43,497 bases of DNA from Mesaphorura yosii. Lineage: Eukaryota > Arthropoda > Collembola > Poduromorpha > Tullbergiidae. Location of the stretch: the NCBI GenBank assembly GCA_009869945.1, contig WIXG01000522.1, positions 1 through 43,497 of the forward strand, written 5' to 3'. A program made the position numbers and the translations under genes. Positions 22,029 through 31,900 of this stretch are shown piece after piece (the stretch's first letter is position 1; every line of letters starts with the position of its first letter). Below the pieces are notes generated by a model that was not told the origin of the DNA, ran no database searches, and saw nothing but the letters and a program-made list of their open reading frames with translations.

Positions 22029-25000
22029 TCACAACACCGGGCTGGGTGGGGGCGCCCCTGGCAAGTCCCCTCCCCCTCCAGAATAGTACCTACTAGAATT
22101 AGAACTCGTATGGGGGCTTGGAGGTGGGGGGATATATACCTCAGACTCATCGCAGACATCTGTAGAGCAGGGTGTTGGAGGGGGGCCGCCCTGCATACTA
22201 TAAATTGGGGGTAGTACTGGGCTCGGAGTATATGGCTGAGATTGTACATAAGACTGGCTTAGTAGTGTGTCTGCAGTCCCCCCAATTTGCTGTACATGCA
22301 TGTTATTTAAATAGCTCCTGTTTATCTTCGTTCGAGACTGCCTCCTCCTGCAGACTACAACTAGTCCAACCCCGATGATGATTATGATGAGCACTGTGAC
22401 TGGCGCTGCGTACAGATACTTGCTGGAGGGGCAGCTATTCTCGTCCTCCCCACCGGGGCACTGCTTGATACTGTCGCAGACGAGTGTAGGGTGTAGGCAG
22501 TGTGGGCAGGTGGCTGTTTTAGAAAATAATTGTAAAAAAGGTCCCGCCCCTTGGAAAATTTGCCTGGACTCACCCTTTTTTTCAGGTCCCACCTCCGCAC
22601 CGCACTCGAACCCCTCACACTCCTGGCAGCAATCCAACTCGTCACTCCCATCCCTGCAATTCATTAGTCCATCGCACTTCTCTTCGTGGGGGATACAGGC
22701 TATCGGGCCCCCCTTGCAATTGTAACTGTTTCCATGACATTGATCCATCTTTTTAATGCAATTAACCCCATCTGGTTTTAAGACGAGCCCCTCCGGGCAG
22801 GAGCACCCTACAGTTAAGCATATGTGGGAGCACCTGCAAGGCTGTGCGGCAGAAGTATCCTTGGGAGAAAAAAAAATATTTAAAAACACTGCAAAAGAAC
22901 CTGGTTTCTAATCGCAACTTACCCCATCGACGAATAAAACATCAACAACCCCCTCTGCCCACTCCCTGCCAGGTCCTAGTCTTCTCCTCCCAGCCCCATC
23001 TGCATGTATTGATTCGATCGACCCCTCTTGTGTTACATAGTAGAGTAGGTTATCAAATAAGACTAGCTTACTTATGGCTACTGGCTCTATCCTAAACAAT
23101 AGTATATAGCTGGTCAGGTTCAAATCTGACTTGTAGAACCCACCCTCCCCGTAAAAGTAGAGTGAATCATCTACAGCCAACTGTTGTACCGCTACGCTTG
23201 TAGGGAGCTTAATCTCACCGAACCCATCTAAGTCTAACCTGTAGATTACATTTGCTATGGAGAAGTAGAGATTGTTACTATTAGACAGTAAATTCTTTAG
23301 GCCATCAACCTTTCTGTATACAGAGCCAGACCACCCCTCCCCACTAACATTTAGTTGGCTGTTTCTATAGTAGTACACTAATCCGCCTGTAATTGTGAAT
23401 TCGAGGGAGCCCTGAAGTATTTGGCTAAACTCGTCCTCATCAGTTGTCGACAGTTTCCCCCCATAATAAAGTAGTTTTCTATTCCTTGACCTCTTCAGCC
23501 CACTCTTTAGATAAACTTCGCTCTGGTTCAGGTAGCGGAGGATGGATACCTGGTTGAGTACGAGTAAGTATTTCATAGGTTCTGTACAATTATTATTAAC
23601 TAATTCATAGTGCTCGGGGCAGCTACAAAGATGGGAGTCCAGGCCCGTTTCGAAGCAGAGGTGGGTGCAGGTTGAGGACTCGCAGCTGGAGTTGACGTGA
23701 GAGTTGGATCGGTGAAGACGCATGTCGAGGACCTCGACTCCTTCGTAGAGGACTCGGCTCCCGTTCCCCCCACCGTCTTTCCCAGTTTGAATTAATTGAT
23801 TCGTAGCGAGGTCCGAGTAGAACAGCTTCTCCTACAGGGAGAGAAAATTCAAAACAACTGGGAAAAAAGGCTAGGAAAGGAAAACTCACCCCCCAGACAA
23901 CAACGGCATAGGGGCTCCCACCCCTCGCAAGCACCTCCTTCTTTACACCATCGTACCTCTCCACTGTGCCACCATCCACATTGGAGAAGTAAATCCAACC
24001 ATTATCAAACTGGAGGCTGTTGACCCTCCCATTCGTCTTCAGATAAACCTTCTTGTCCGCTCCATTTGCACTAGCCACTCCAATGTAAGGCTCCTCCCCC
24101 CAGCTACTATAGTAAATCTTATACCCATTCATAGCTATAGACTTTGGGCTCTCAACACTCAACAGCACTTTTCTAAAGTGGGGTCTCTTTAGAGTACAGA
24201 CTTCTATTCTACCCCCACTACTATCACTCCAATAAAGCAAATCCCCATTTGTATAAATACACTCGACGTGCTGGGTGTACTCAATTATTCTCTCTGTCCC
24301 CCACCCATTCAAGTCAGACCTCCAAATAGATTTCGATTTCCCCTCCGACCAGTAAATATGTTTGTTATCCGTTGCTACCGCGACGGGTTGACGGAGTTTG
24401 GCAATATGTATCGTATCTTCTTTATATATGTTGCTTAGTTTATAAAGGTCCCCGTTCCTATTGTAGATTATGTAGTCTTCCGATTTGACGCAGGTGCTTG
24501 AGTCCCCAGCCAATTCGAACCCGTTCCCGCAGGCGCAGTTTGGTGAGGTGCCGTTGTAGAAACAGAGTTGTGAGCAGTTACTGTGCTTGCAGGAGTTTTT
24601 GTAGACTACTCCACCAACTGCTCTCACACCCATCGGGTCTGGGAAGGGCTCTAGTAGAGATTTTCTATCTGATCCGTCGTATCTAATCCTCTCAACACTC
24701 CTCGACTGCCAATCGCTCCAGTATAAGTACGGTGCAGAGTAGGAGAACCCAAAAGGGTGTGGGAGACTGGACTGGAGTATTACAAATCTCCCACTTCCAT
24801 CATAGTTGACAGATTCTATCCTGTCCGTTGAGGCATCGCAGAAGAAGAGTATTTTCCTACCCTCATCCAGGGCTAACCCGTTCGGCCACTCGATCTCGTT
24901 TGATATTAAAACTTGTCTCCCACTTCCGTCCAATCCAGACTTTTCAATCCTCGGTCTCCTCCCCCAGTCGCTCCAGAACAACAATCCATTCAGTGTGTCT

Positions 25001-26592
25001 ATCGCTATAGCGCGGGGTTCGTATAAACCTCTTGAGATGATTGCTCTCCTATAAGAGCCATCTATTTTACAGACTTCAATCTTGTCAGTCCCTGCATCCG
25101 TCCAATACAACTGTTCAGATGTATGGTCTATCGCTAATCCGTCCGGGTGGGTGATTTCCATGGTGATGATTGGAGCTGATTTTTTCGTTGAGAGGTCGTA
25201 TGATCCAACTTGTCTGGTCTCATCGTCCGTCCAATAAACCTTACTCAGATGCTGGTCAATTGATAGAACGTGCTTCAAGTTCTTCACTCCGAGATCGACA
25301 TCCGGCGACTGGGCATCCAAGCTTAGTAAACGGATTTCCGTGGAGCGGGCGATTAGCAGGTAGGTTTCTATTGATTGTTTGCACCGGCCGTGTACGTCCA
25401 TGGCAACCCCTGTTGGGCAGGTGCATGTGTAATTAACGGGGTTTAGCAGGCAGAGGTGGGTACAGTGGCCGCATGTTCTATTAACCATGCGGTCCTGTTT
25501 CAAAACGACGTCCATCGGTTGGAGATTGTTGGTTTTCAGGGGGAGGGTTCGGGCTTGGGTGGAGCCGTTCATTTGTAGATAGTGGAGAGAGCTGTGGGAT
25601 TTTTAAAAAAATGTGATGACCATGGAAACAATGGTGGATTTTTTTAAACGGGAAAAAGAAAAACCTCACTTTGTGTTCCAGTCGGACCAGAAGAGCGTTG
25701 AAAGCTCGCTGCTGTAGACTAACGAGAAAGGGTGGAGGCTTGTTGATTGGTCTAGTCTTCCTCTATTTGAACCGTCATAGTCACTGAACCCTATCTGTAA
25801 CAACTTCCCATCGATCCAGTAGAGCTTCTTTTCTAGATAGTCAAGTGAGAGGCCGTTTGGCCATACGAGGGATGTGGAGTGAAGAACCTAAAGACATATG
25901 CGGTTAGGTTGGGTTTAAGCGGGCTTAAGGTTAGTCGGTAGCGGCGTGGCCACGACGCCACCCTCGCTATCTACTTACCCTTCTCCCCCCTCCATCCATC
26001 GCCACCCTCTCAATCCTCGCCTGCTCTCCCCAGTCACTCCAAAACAAGTACCCCTCATTAGAGTCTAAAACTATAGCACGTGGCTGGTCCAAATCTTCAT
26101 AAACCAGCACTCTCCTATGGTAAGGCTCCTCCAGTCCTACCACTTCTATCCTATTCGTATCCGAATCACTCCAATAAAGATTCTCACAAATCCAGTCAAT
26201 AGCTACATCTTCAGGGGCCGGGAGTGAATCTGCTATGGTAACACTCGAATTCCCTGTCCAGCACTGGATCGACTCTGTCTTTATATCGCTCCAACAAACA
26301 GTATCCGCACTGTAGTCGAGACTCGTAGCGTCCCTCAGATTAGATATGACTATACTTGAGTTCTGCTTCTGCTTCAGATTCGGCCCGAGGGAGATGGATC
26401 GGAGATCCCTCCGATTAGCGAAGAGGAGCTGGAGTGTGGTGGGGGCTGCAATGTAAAAGAGGGCTGAATTTAGTTTGCAACCATCCATGACGATAGAATT
26501 TCTATGTTAAACTCACAGCACTGCTCTGGGACGAGCAGTAAGAGTAAAAAGAGGACGGCTATCAGCTTCTCTCCCCAGTGCTGTACTCCCAT
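22029..26592 (-). CDS. arr: Wnt co-receptor arrow / LRP5-6
   Basis: Seven exons (26592-26517, 26445-25979, 25887-25670, 25591-23890, 23831-22923, 22859-22574, 22513-22029) join to 1,380 aa. Order: signal peptide (VLFLLLLLVPEQC); propeller 1 with YWTD-type repeats (ENLYWSDSDTNRIEV); EGF-like 1 (CTHLCLLNPVNYTCTCPTG); propeller 2 (KVYWTDDETRQVGSYD); EGF-like 2; propeller 3; EGF-like 3 (CTHLCFETGLDSHLCSCP); a poorly conserved propeller 4; EGF-like 4; two visible LDLR class A modules (CDGLMNCRDGSDELDC; CDSIKQCPGGEDENSC); a TM helix (VTVLIIIIIGVGLVVVC); and a short tail with YTPSPV, PPPPSPH and a terminal PPPSPVL. PPPSP motifs in LRP5/6 are phosphorylated by GSK3/CK1 to recruit Axin. The protein is shorter than the vertebrate forms because the tail is short. 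It is divergent with COX7A. Confidence 0.95.
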
Positions 26593-26974
26593 TTTGTAGG
26601 GGTACTCCAAACGTCACGTTTCCATGGGCCTCTACGTCGCCCCAAAATTCCAAATCGGAAAACACTGTTTATACTCGATGCAGCAGCAGCAGTGGATCTA
26701 CACTCAAAGGACGGAGCCGACTTGGGGTTAAAGTTCCCGGTTTGGAGAGAAGTGCCAGCACGTGGTCTTTGTGTAGTAGCAGTGCAGTATTGCAGTGCAG
26801 CAAGTGGAGGAGTACAGCATACGAGTAAAGAAGACATCCATTTCTCTTTCGTAAATACGAAGTTCAGCAAAAATCCACGACTCTCGAATTTGCTTCCAGC
26901 GCCAGTCATCGTCTCCTTCGACAGGGGGGCACTTGATTTAATTTCACGTTCCTAAGAAGCATCCGAATCCGAGG
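26593..26974. promoter_or_regulatory. Divergent promoter region, arrow / COX7A
   Basis: The 382-bp gap between two oppositely oriented start codons must serve both genes. It contains GTTTCCATGG (26618-26627), which on the minus strand reads CCATGGAAAC. Confidence 0.5.
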
Positions 26975-27430
26975 ATGATCGGGCAGCCAGCAGCGCTCGC
27001 TGTCAGGAGGGTGAGTGTACAGCTTGTTAATACTCTAATTTTCCATAATTTAATTCGTCGAATTCTGCAGGGCCTCCCCCGTTTAATCCTCCGGCCCCTC
27101 TCTACAACTACAACCGCCCTCCGTGGAGAGCAGACAGAAGGGAAGGTTCACCCAGGATACCTTAAGATAAGGGAGACGTACAAACGGTTTCAGGTACGCG
27201 CACTCTTAACTGGCTCGTAATATACTGAATTTATGGGATGCTTCCTTGGGAACCCCTCTAAACCCGACCCTCTCATTCTGACGCAGGTCGACGATGGAAC
27301 CCCCGTCCACCTAAAAGGAGGCCCGTTTGATAAAGTCTTGTACAGTGTAACAATCGCCATGGTCGCACTTGGTCTGGTTGGATGCTTGGAATACTACTAC
27401 ACAGCTGCGTATCCACCAAAGAACAAGTGA
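26975..27430 (+). CDS. COX7A: Cytochrome c oxidase subunit 7A, mitochondrial
   Basis: Three exons (26975-27010, 27071-27193, 27287-27430) encode 100 aa. The N-terminal half is Arg-rich and free of acidic residues for about 40 residues (VRRGLPRLILRP), like a mitochondrial presequence. The mature part has VHLKGGPFDKVLYSVT followed by one TM helix (IAMVALGLVGCLEYYYTAA), matching COX7A's GxPVxLKGGxxDxxLYxxT pattern. It would be an accessory subunit of complex IV in the inner mitochondrial membrane. Its 3' end is convergent with the Gln-rich gene, and the two polyadenylation signals are about 35 nt apart. Confidence 0.92.
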
Positions 27431-27575
27431 GCTAGCGGCCGTGATTCGTGATCCTGTTTAGTCAACGGCCCCCTCAAGAAGAGAGTAGATCCGCTCTGAT
27501 TTAATGTAGTCCTTGCGCGCAATTTAAACAGTGCAGTAGTTGAGTGTACACAGAGTGCTCAGGATATGATATCGA

Positions 27576-27581
27576 AATAAA
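27576..27581 (+). promoter_or_regulatory. Polyadenylation signal AATAAA, COX7A
   Basis: AATAAA lies 146 nt after the COX7A stop. The minus-strand signal of the convergent gene is at 27615-27620. Confidence 0.7.
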
Positions 27582-27614
27582 AGTGAATTGCGTCATGGCA
27601 ACCGTCGTCGGTTT

Positions 27615-27620
27615 TTTATT
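27615..27620 (-). promoter_or_regulatory. Polyadenylation signal, Gln-rich gene
   Basis: AATAAA on the minus strand lies about 50 nt beyond the proposed end of the Gln-rich gene. Confidence 0.55.
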
Positions 27621-27671
27621 CAGTTACTCGCCGTCGTGAGGTCGTTGTTACTTCTACTGAAGGTGTCCACC

Positions 27672-28173
27672 TCAGCAGAGGAGGCAGTCAGCGGCGCCTG
27701 CGTACGTGCATCAAATAAGCAAAATTAATCTCAACTCTAAAGGAAATCCGACACACCAAAACCCGCCCACTCTTATAATAGAACTCACCAAACTTTCCCC
27801 CGCCATGATCCCTGGGAATCCCCTTCACGGGGCCATTAAAGGGAGCGTACTTCCCGTCTGATGTGTCGAGCCACTCTGGGTAGCGGCCGCCTCCTCCTCC
27901 CACTTGATTAGCCACTGGTTGCTGTTGCTGTGGTTGCTGCTGAAATTGCTGCTGTGGTCGTTGGAAGTTTTGTTGTTGGAAATTCTGTTGCGGTCTCTGC
28001 TGGAAGTTCTGCTGTTGAGGACGTTGCTGAAAATTCTGTTGAGGACGCTGCTGAAACTGCTGTTGTGGCCTCTGCTGGAAATTGTTCTGCCTAAATTGCT
28101 GTTGATTCTGCCTAAACTGCTGCCCCACCGCAACGCTGAGGAGAGCAAAGAGTACAAGGAGTCGGGCGTCCAT
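27672..28173 (-). CDS. Secreted Gln-rich repeat protein
   Basis: Exon 1 (28173-27789) encodes a signal peptide (MDARLLVLFALLSVAVG), then a low-complexity region of FQQRPQQ / NFQQ repeats for about 80 residues. A Gly-rich hinge and a unique segment GRYPEWLDTSDGKYAPFNG and KGIPRDHGGGKFG follow. Donor GTGAGT follows in phase 1. The best acceptor (GTACGCAG) gives a short last exon 27697-27672 ending AADCLLC, for about 136 aa. An alternative acceptor (CTTCAG) gives a different short tail, so the C-terminus is uncertain. The unique segment looks conserved in type with small arthropod extracellular or cuticle-associated proteins, but I cannot name the family. An in-frame ATG also exists at 28227; the signal peptide favours 28173. 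Confidence 0.7.
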
Positions 28174-28864
28174 ATTTGCGAGATGCCGTACAATCGACTG
28201 AGACGAATTGCTGAGAGGGACTCTCACTTTTTATCAAAGAAATGAGCAGATGATTGCAGATGATGGCAACAACGACGGTAATCAACAATTCATTAAGACA
28301 TCCATTCATCATCTCTCCCTTAGCCCGGAGCGATGTACGCTTCTCGCCAAAAATAACTTCTGCACCATCATCCGCACAGCAGCGGAGAGGGAAACTTTCT
28401 ACGCAAACAAGGTTTTCAATTGACGCTTCTTCCTGCCGCCGCCATCATCATCATAAAGCCAGTTGTCAACGTCCATTGGTTGACATGGAGACCGACTTCC
28501 TGTACGTCCGCATGACTGTTGGCATGGTCAGACGACGGGATTGCGGCGGCGAGAATTATGTAATTGTTTGGTAAACGTGTTTTCCGCTTCCTCGTGTCCG
28601 TCTCTGTTTGCACTTTCACTTTGTGCACTCATAAATACTGCACACAAAGTGCAGCATCTCACGCACTCTGCATGAAAACGATCTGATGGTCACCATGGCG
28701 ATTGCGCAATGCGAGTGGATCGATACTCGCTCTGGGTTGCGTGCACACGCCTTTGCCCTCCCTTTGTAGCACTTCCTCGTAAATACTCGCTGCGTGCACT
28801 GACAATAAATAAAGCATATCTCTTTACCATCATATCACTTTGGACAATAAAACAAATAAACGAA
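28174..28864. promoter_or_regulatory. Divergent promoter region, Gln-rich gene / alpha2-delta gene
   Basis: This gap separates two divergent start codons. It contains an inverted repeat CACTTTGTGCA (28617-28627) / TGCACACAAAGTG (28639-28651) flanking a CATAAATAC that could act as a TATA-like site, and CCATGGCGAT at 28693-28702. The tRNA-like segment follows immediately on its right. Confidence 0.45.
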
Positions 28865-28936
28865 CCCCTAGGATTCGATCCCCCCACTTTAGAGCAATGT
28901 AACCTCTTCAAATGGGTTTCTTCACTCTACCAACGC
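28865..28936 (-). repeat. tRNA-like segment (SINE head or tRNA pseudogene)
   Basis: On the minus strand this 72-nt stretch has a B-box match GGATCGAATCC (plus 28871-28881) and an A-box-like TTGGTAGAGTG (plus 28923-28933). The spacing is tRNA-like. A possible anticodon arm is AGAGG-TTACATT-GCTCT, with one mismatch. The T-stem and acceptor stem pair badly, so it is not a functional tRNA. A tRNA-derived SINE head is the likeliest reading. It overlaps the 5' end of the alpha2-delta first exon. Confidence 0.4.
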
Positions 28937-31900
28937 TTCTCCTCCTTCTTCATTTGAATGGGGTCCTCTCAGGCCCCTCCGACCCGCAGCACCCCCACCA
29001 CGGAATGTCAAGGCATCAGTAAGTCCAGTGCTATATGTTTCCAATGCAGACTTTAATGATGACTCTCTTTTCACTCTTCTACCACCCACAAAACTCCAGA
29101 CTCGACAACTGGTCTTCCCAATTCGGGGGCCCCCTCTACGAATTCAGCCGCTCAGCGACAAAGTACAACGAGCTCCAGCAGCGGTTCCAGCAAGGGAGAG
29201 ATACCTCCGTTGAGATAATTAAACTAGATCAACTGATTAATGAGGTTGGAGTGGAGCTCGGGGCTTATTTGGAGGAGAGGGTTGCTGTGTTGGTGGTGAG
29301 CACTACTTTATAGATGATTTTTACCATTTGTCAAGAATATGTCACTTGAAACCATTTTTATGAACCTCCGGCATTAATCCACCCAGCCTAGATTATAGTC
29401 AACAGCCGCTTTGTACGATTTTCTGCCGGTTTTGCTTCTGAAAGCCAGTTTGTAATTAAATTGTAGGCAAATTCCGACTATTATTAGAGTCGATATTAAC
29501 CAATCATAATAATCGTACCCAATTTCACACCCTTACCCATTTCTATCAATTTAGTCTGCCTCTCAACCAGTTTGAGCCACTTTTCGACCGTTCTACGCCA
29601 ATTTCACCCACTTTCGTGCCAATTTAAACCACCCGCTCCCCAATAAAAGCCAATGGTTCGTGGCAATGATCCGCAACTAAACCTTAACCACCTATAAAAT
29701 ATCCAAACAGAAATCAACCTCCTACGCTGAGCAGCGGGCGAACGACTACTTTACGTTCCCGCCATCCTCGACACACTCTTCAAACATCAATTATGTGAGC
29801 GCCAAGAGGTCGAGGGACTACTTCGAGAAAGGTGTTGACAGTCAATGGCCTCATCCGGTTCACTTGGAAACTGGATATGAGAAGAGGTTTGGGAACGTGA
29901 ATGTGAGCACGAGCACCGTGCATGTGCCGGATGGGGTCGGGGAGTTGGGTGAGTTGTTTCATGTGATTTTTGAGAATGGAGGTTAGGGGTCTAAAAAATT
30001 TAAAAAACACGGTTTGGAGACAAGATCTTTTTTCTGAAATTTGAATTTTGGGCGGGGGAATATTTTCCTACCTTTTCTTTTGATTTCTTGAATTCGGCAA
30101 GGGCCCTCGCCCACTGATTTTTTTCCCGAAATTTGAATTTTGGCAGTTTTGTTTCCAGATTTCTCCCCAGAATCCTATTCCGCGTCTATTCTACAATTAT
30201 TTACTTGATTTCTAACAGACCCCGCCCTCCTCCGCGAGATCGACTGGACGTCGGATCTGGACACCAACTGGATGGCCAACTATAGGGAACATCCCACACT
30301 CTACTGGCAGTACTACTGCAGTGCGGCGGGGTTTCAGCGACATTTCCCAGGTACGAAGATAGATGGGGCACTCGAAGTTTTCGCTCCGCGGTTGCGGGGT
30401 GCCGCTAAAAAAAGACCGCCTACAGCGGAGAAAACTACCGGCGTAAGCACCGGACATTCCGTTACAGCCGGGGGAGGGGTCAGACACCCTTCCCCCAACA
30501 ATTTGTGATCGAGGCGCGGAGGGAGCGAACGCGACCGAGAGCCAAGTCAAATTTGAGATTTAATAAATTTCTGAAAAAAAACAACAGTGGGACCGCTTCA
30601 CTATATTCTCTCAATTCCCATCCACAGGCTCCCCCTGGCCACAACCCCCCACCGCCCCCGACGACTTTGACTGCCGGACCCTCCCATCCTACCTCCTCTC
30701 CGTCTCCAGCCGGAAATCAGTCGTCATCCTCCTCGACCGCACTCAACTCGCCGGCCAATCCCGCCAAATCGCACTCCGCATCCTCTCCAGCATTTTAGAG
30801 ACCCTCACTGAGAACGACCACGTCGCCCTCCTCCCCTTCTCCGACTCTGTCACTACGAGCGACTGCTCCGCTGGGATGGGGAGGGCGAGTGCGGAGTACA
30901 AGCAACATTTGCTGGATCATGCGAGAGCGCTCAAACCCGGACAGATTCCAAATTATCAGGAGGCGTTCGGGAGGGGGTTTGAGCTGTTGCAGCAGGTGAG
31001 CGTTTTCTTCTCACTTTTTCTAGATTTTAAAAGTTTAAAAAAAAATCTAAAGGAGTCAGTTTCAAAAAATTCAAGTTTAGAAAAATCTAAAATTGAAATA
31101 AAAAAAAATTAAATTTAAATTTAAAAAAATTTAAAAAAGGAATTTAAAAAAATGAAACTAAAAAGTCCAATTAAAAAAATTAAAAACAAATTTAAAAAAT
31201 TCCCCCCGCAGCCCCCCTCCATTTGCAACCGGGCCTTGCTTCTCCTCACCGACTCGCCCCCATACGACTATGGAGATTTAATCCAAAAGCTGCAAACCCC
31301 CCACCGGCCCGTCCGCCTCTTCACCTACCAAATCGGGCGTTCAGCCAGCAGCAGAAATATGAAGAGAATAGCCTGCACCAACTCTGGCTACTACGTTCAA
31401 ATCCAATCTACTCAGGAAGCCCGCTCAAAAGTCTTAAAGTACTTGCAAGTCCTCTCCCGCCCTCTCGTTATGCAGGGCACGCACTCTCCGCAATGGAGCG
31501 GAGTGCATTTAAAGCAGGGCCACGACTACGTTATAACTGCGTCGATGCCCGTTTACGATGTGAGGAATACGAGCGATGGGAAGGAGAGGCTGGCGAATTT
31601 CTTGGGGGTTACTTCCATTGATATTAGCACTCTGGAGTTGAAGAGGTTGGTGAACCCGTTTAAGATTGGTGTAGGGGGGTATGGAGTACTGTTGGAGAAC
31701 AACGGGAGGGTGATCATGCACCCGCAGTGGAGGGCAGAGGTTAGAATTTCCATACCGCTTTCTCTCATCCTGAAAAAAAACCTACTCATCCAAATTGCAG
31801 AGCCCCCACTGGCCAGTCGACATCACGAGCCTAGAACAAATGGACTCTTCATCCCCCCGCAACGACAGCCAACTACTCGAAATGAGATTGGAGATGCTCA

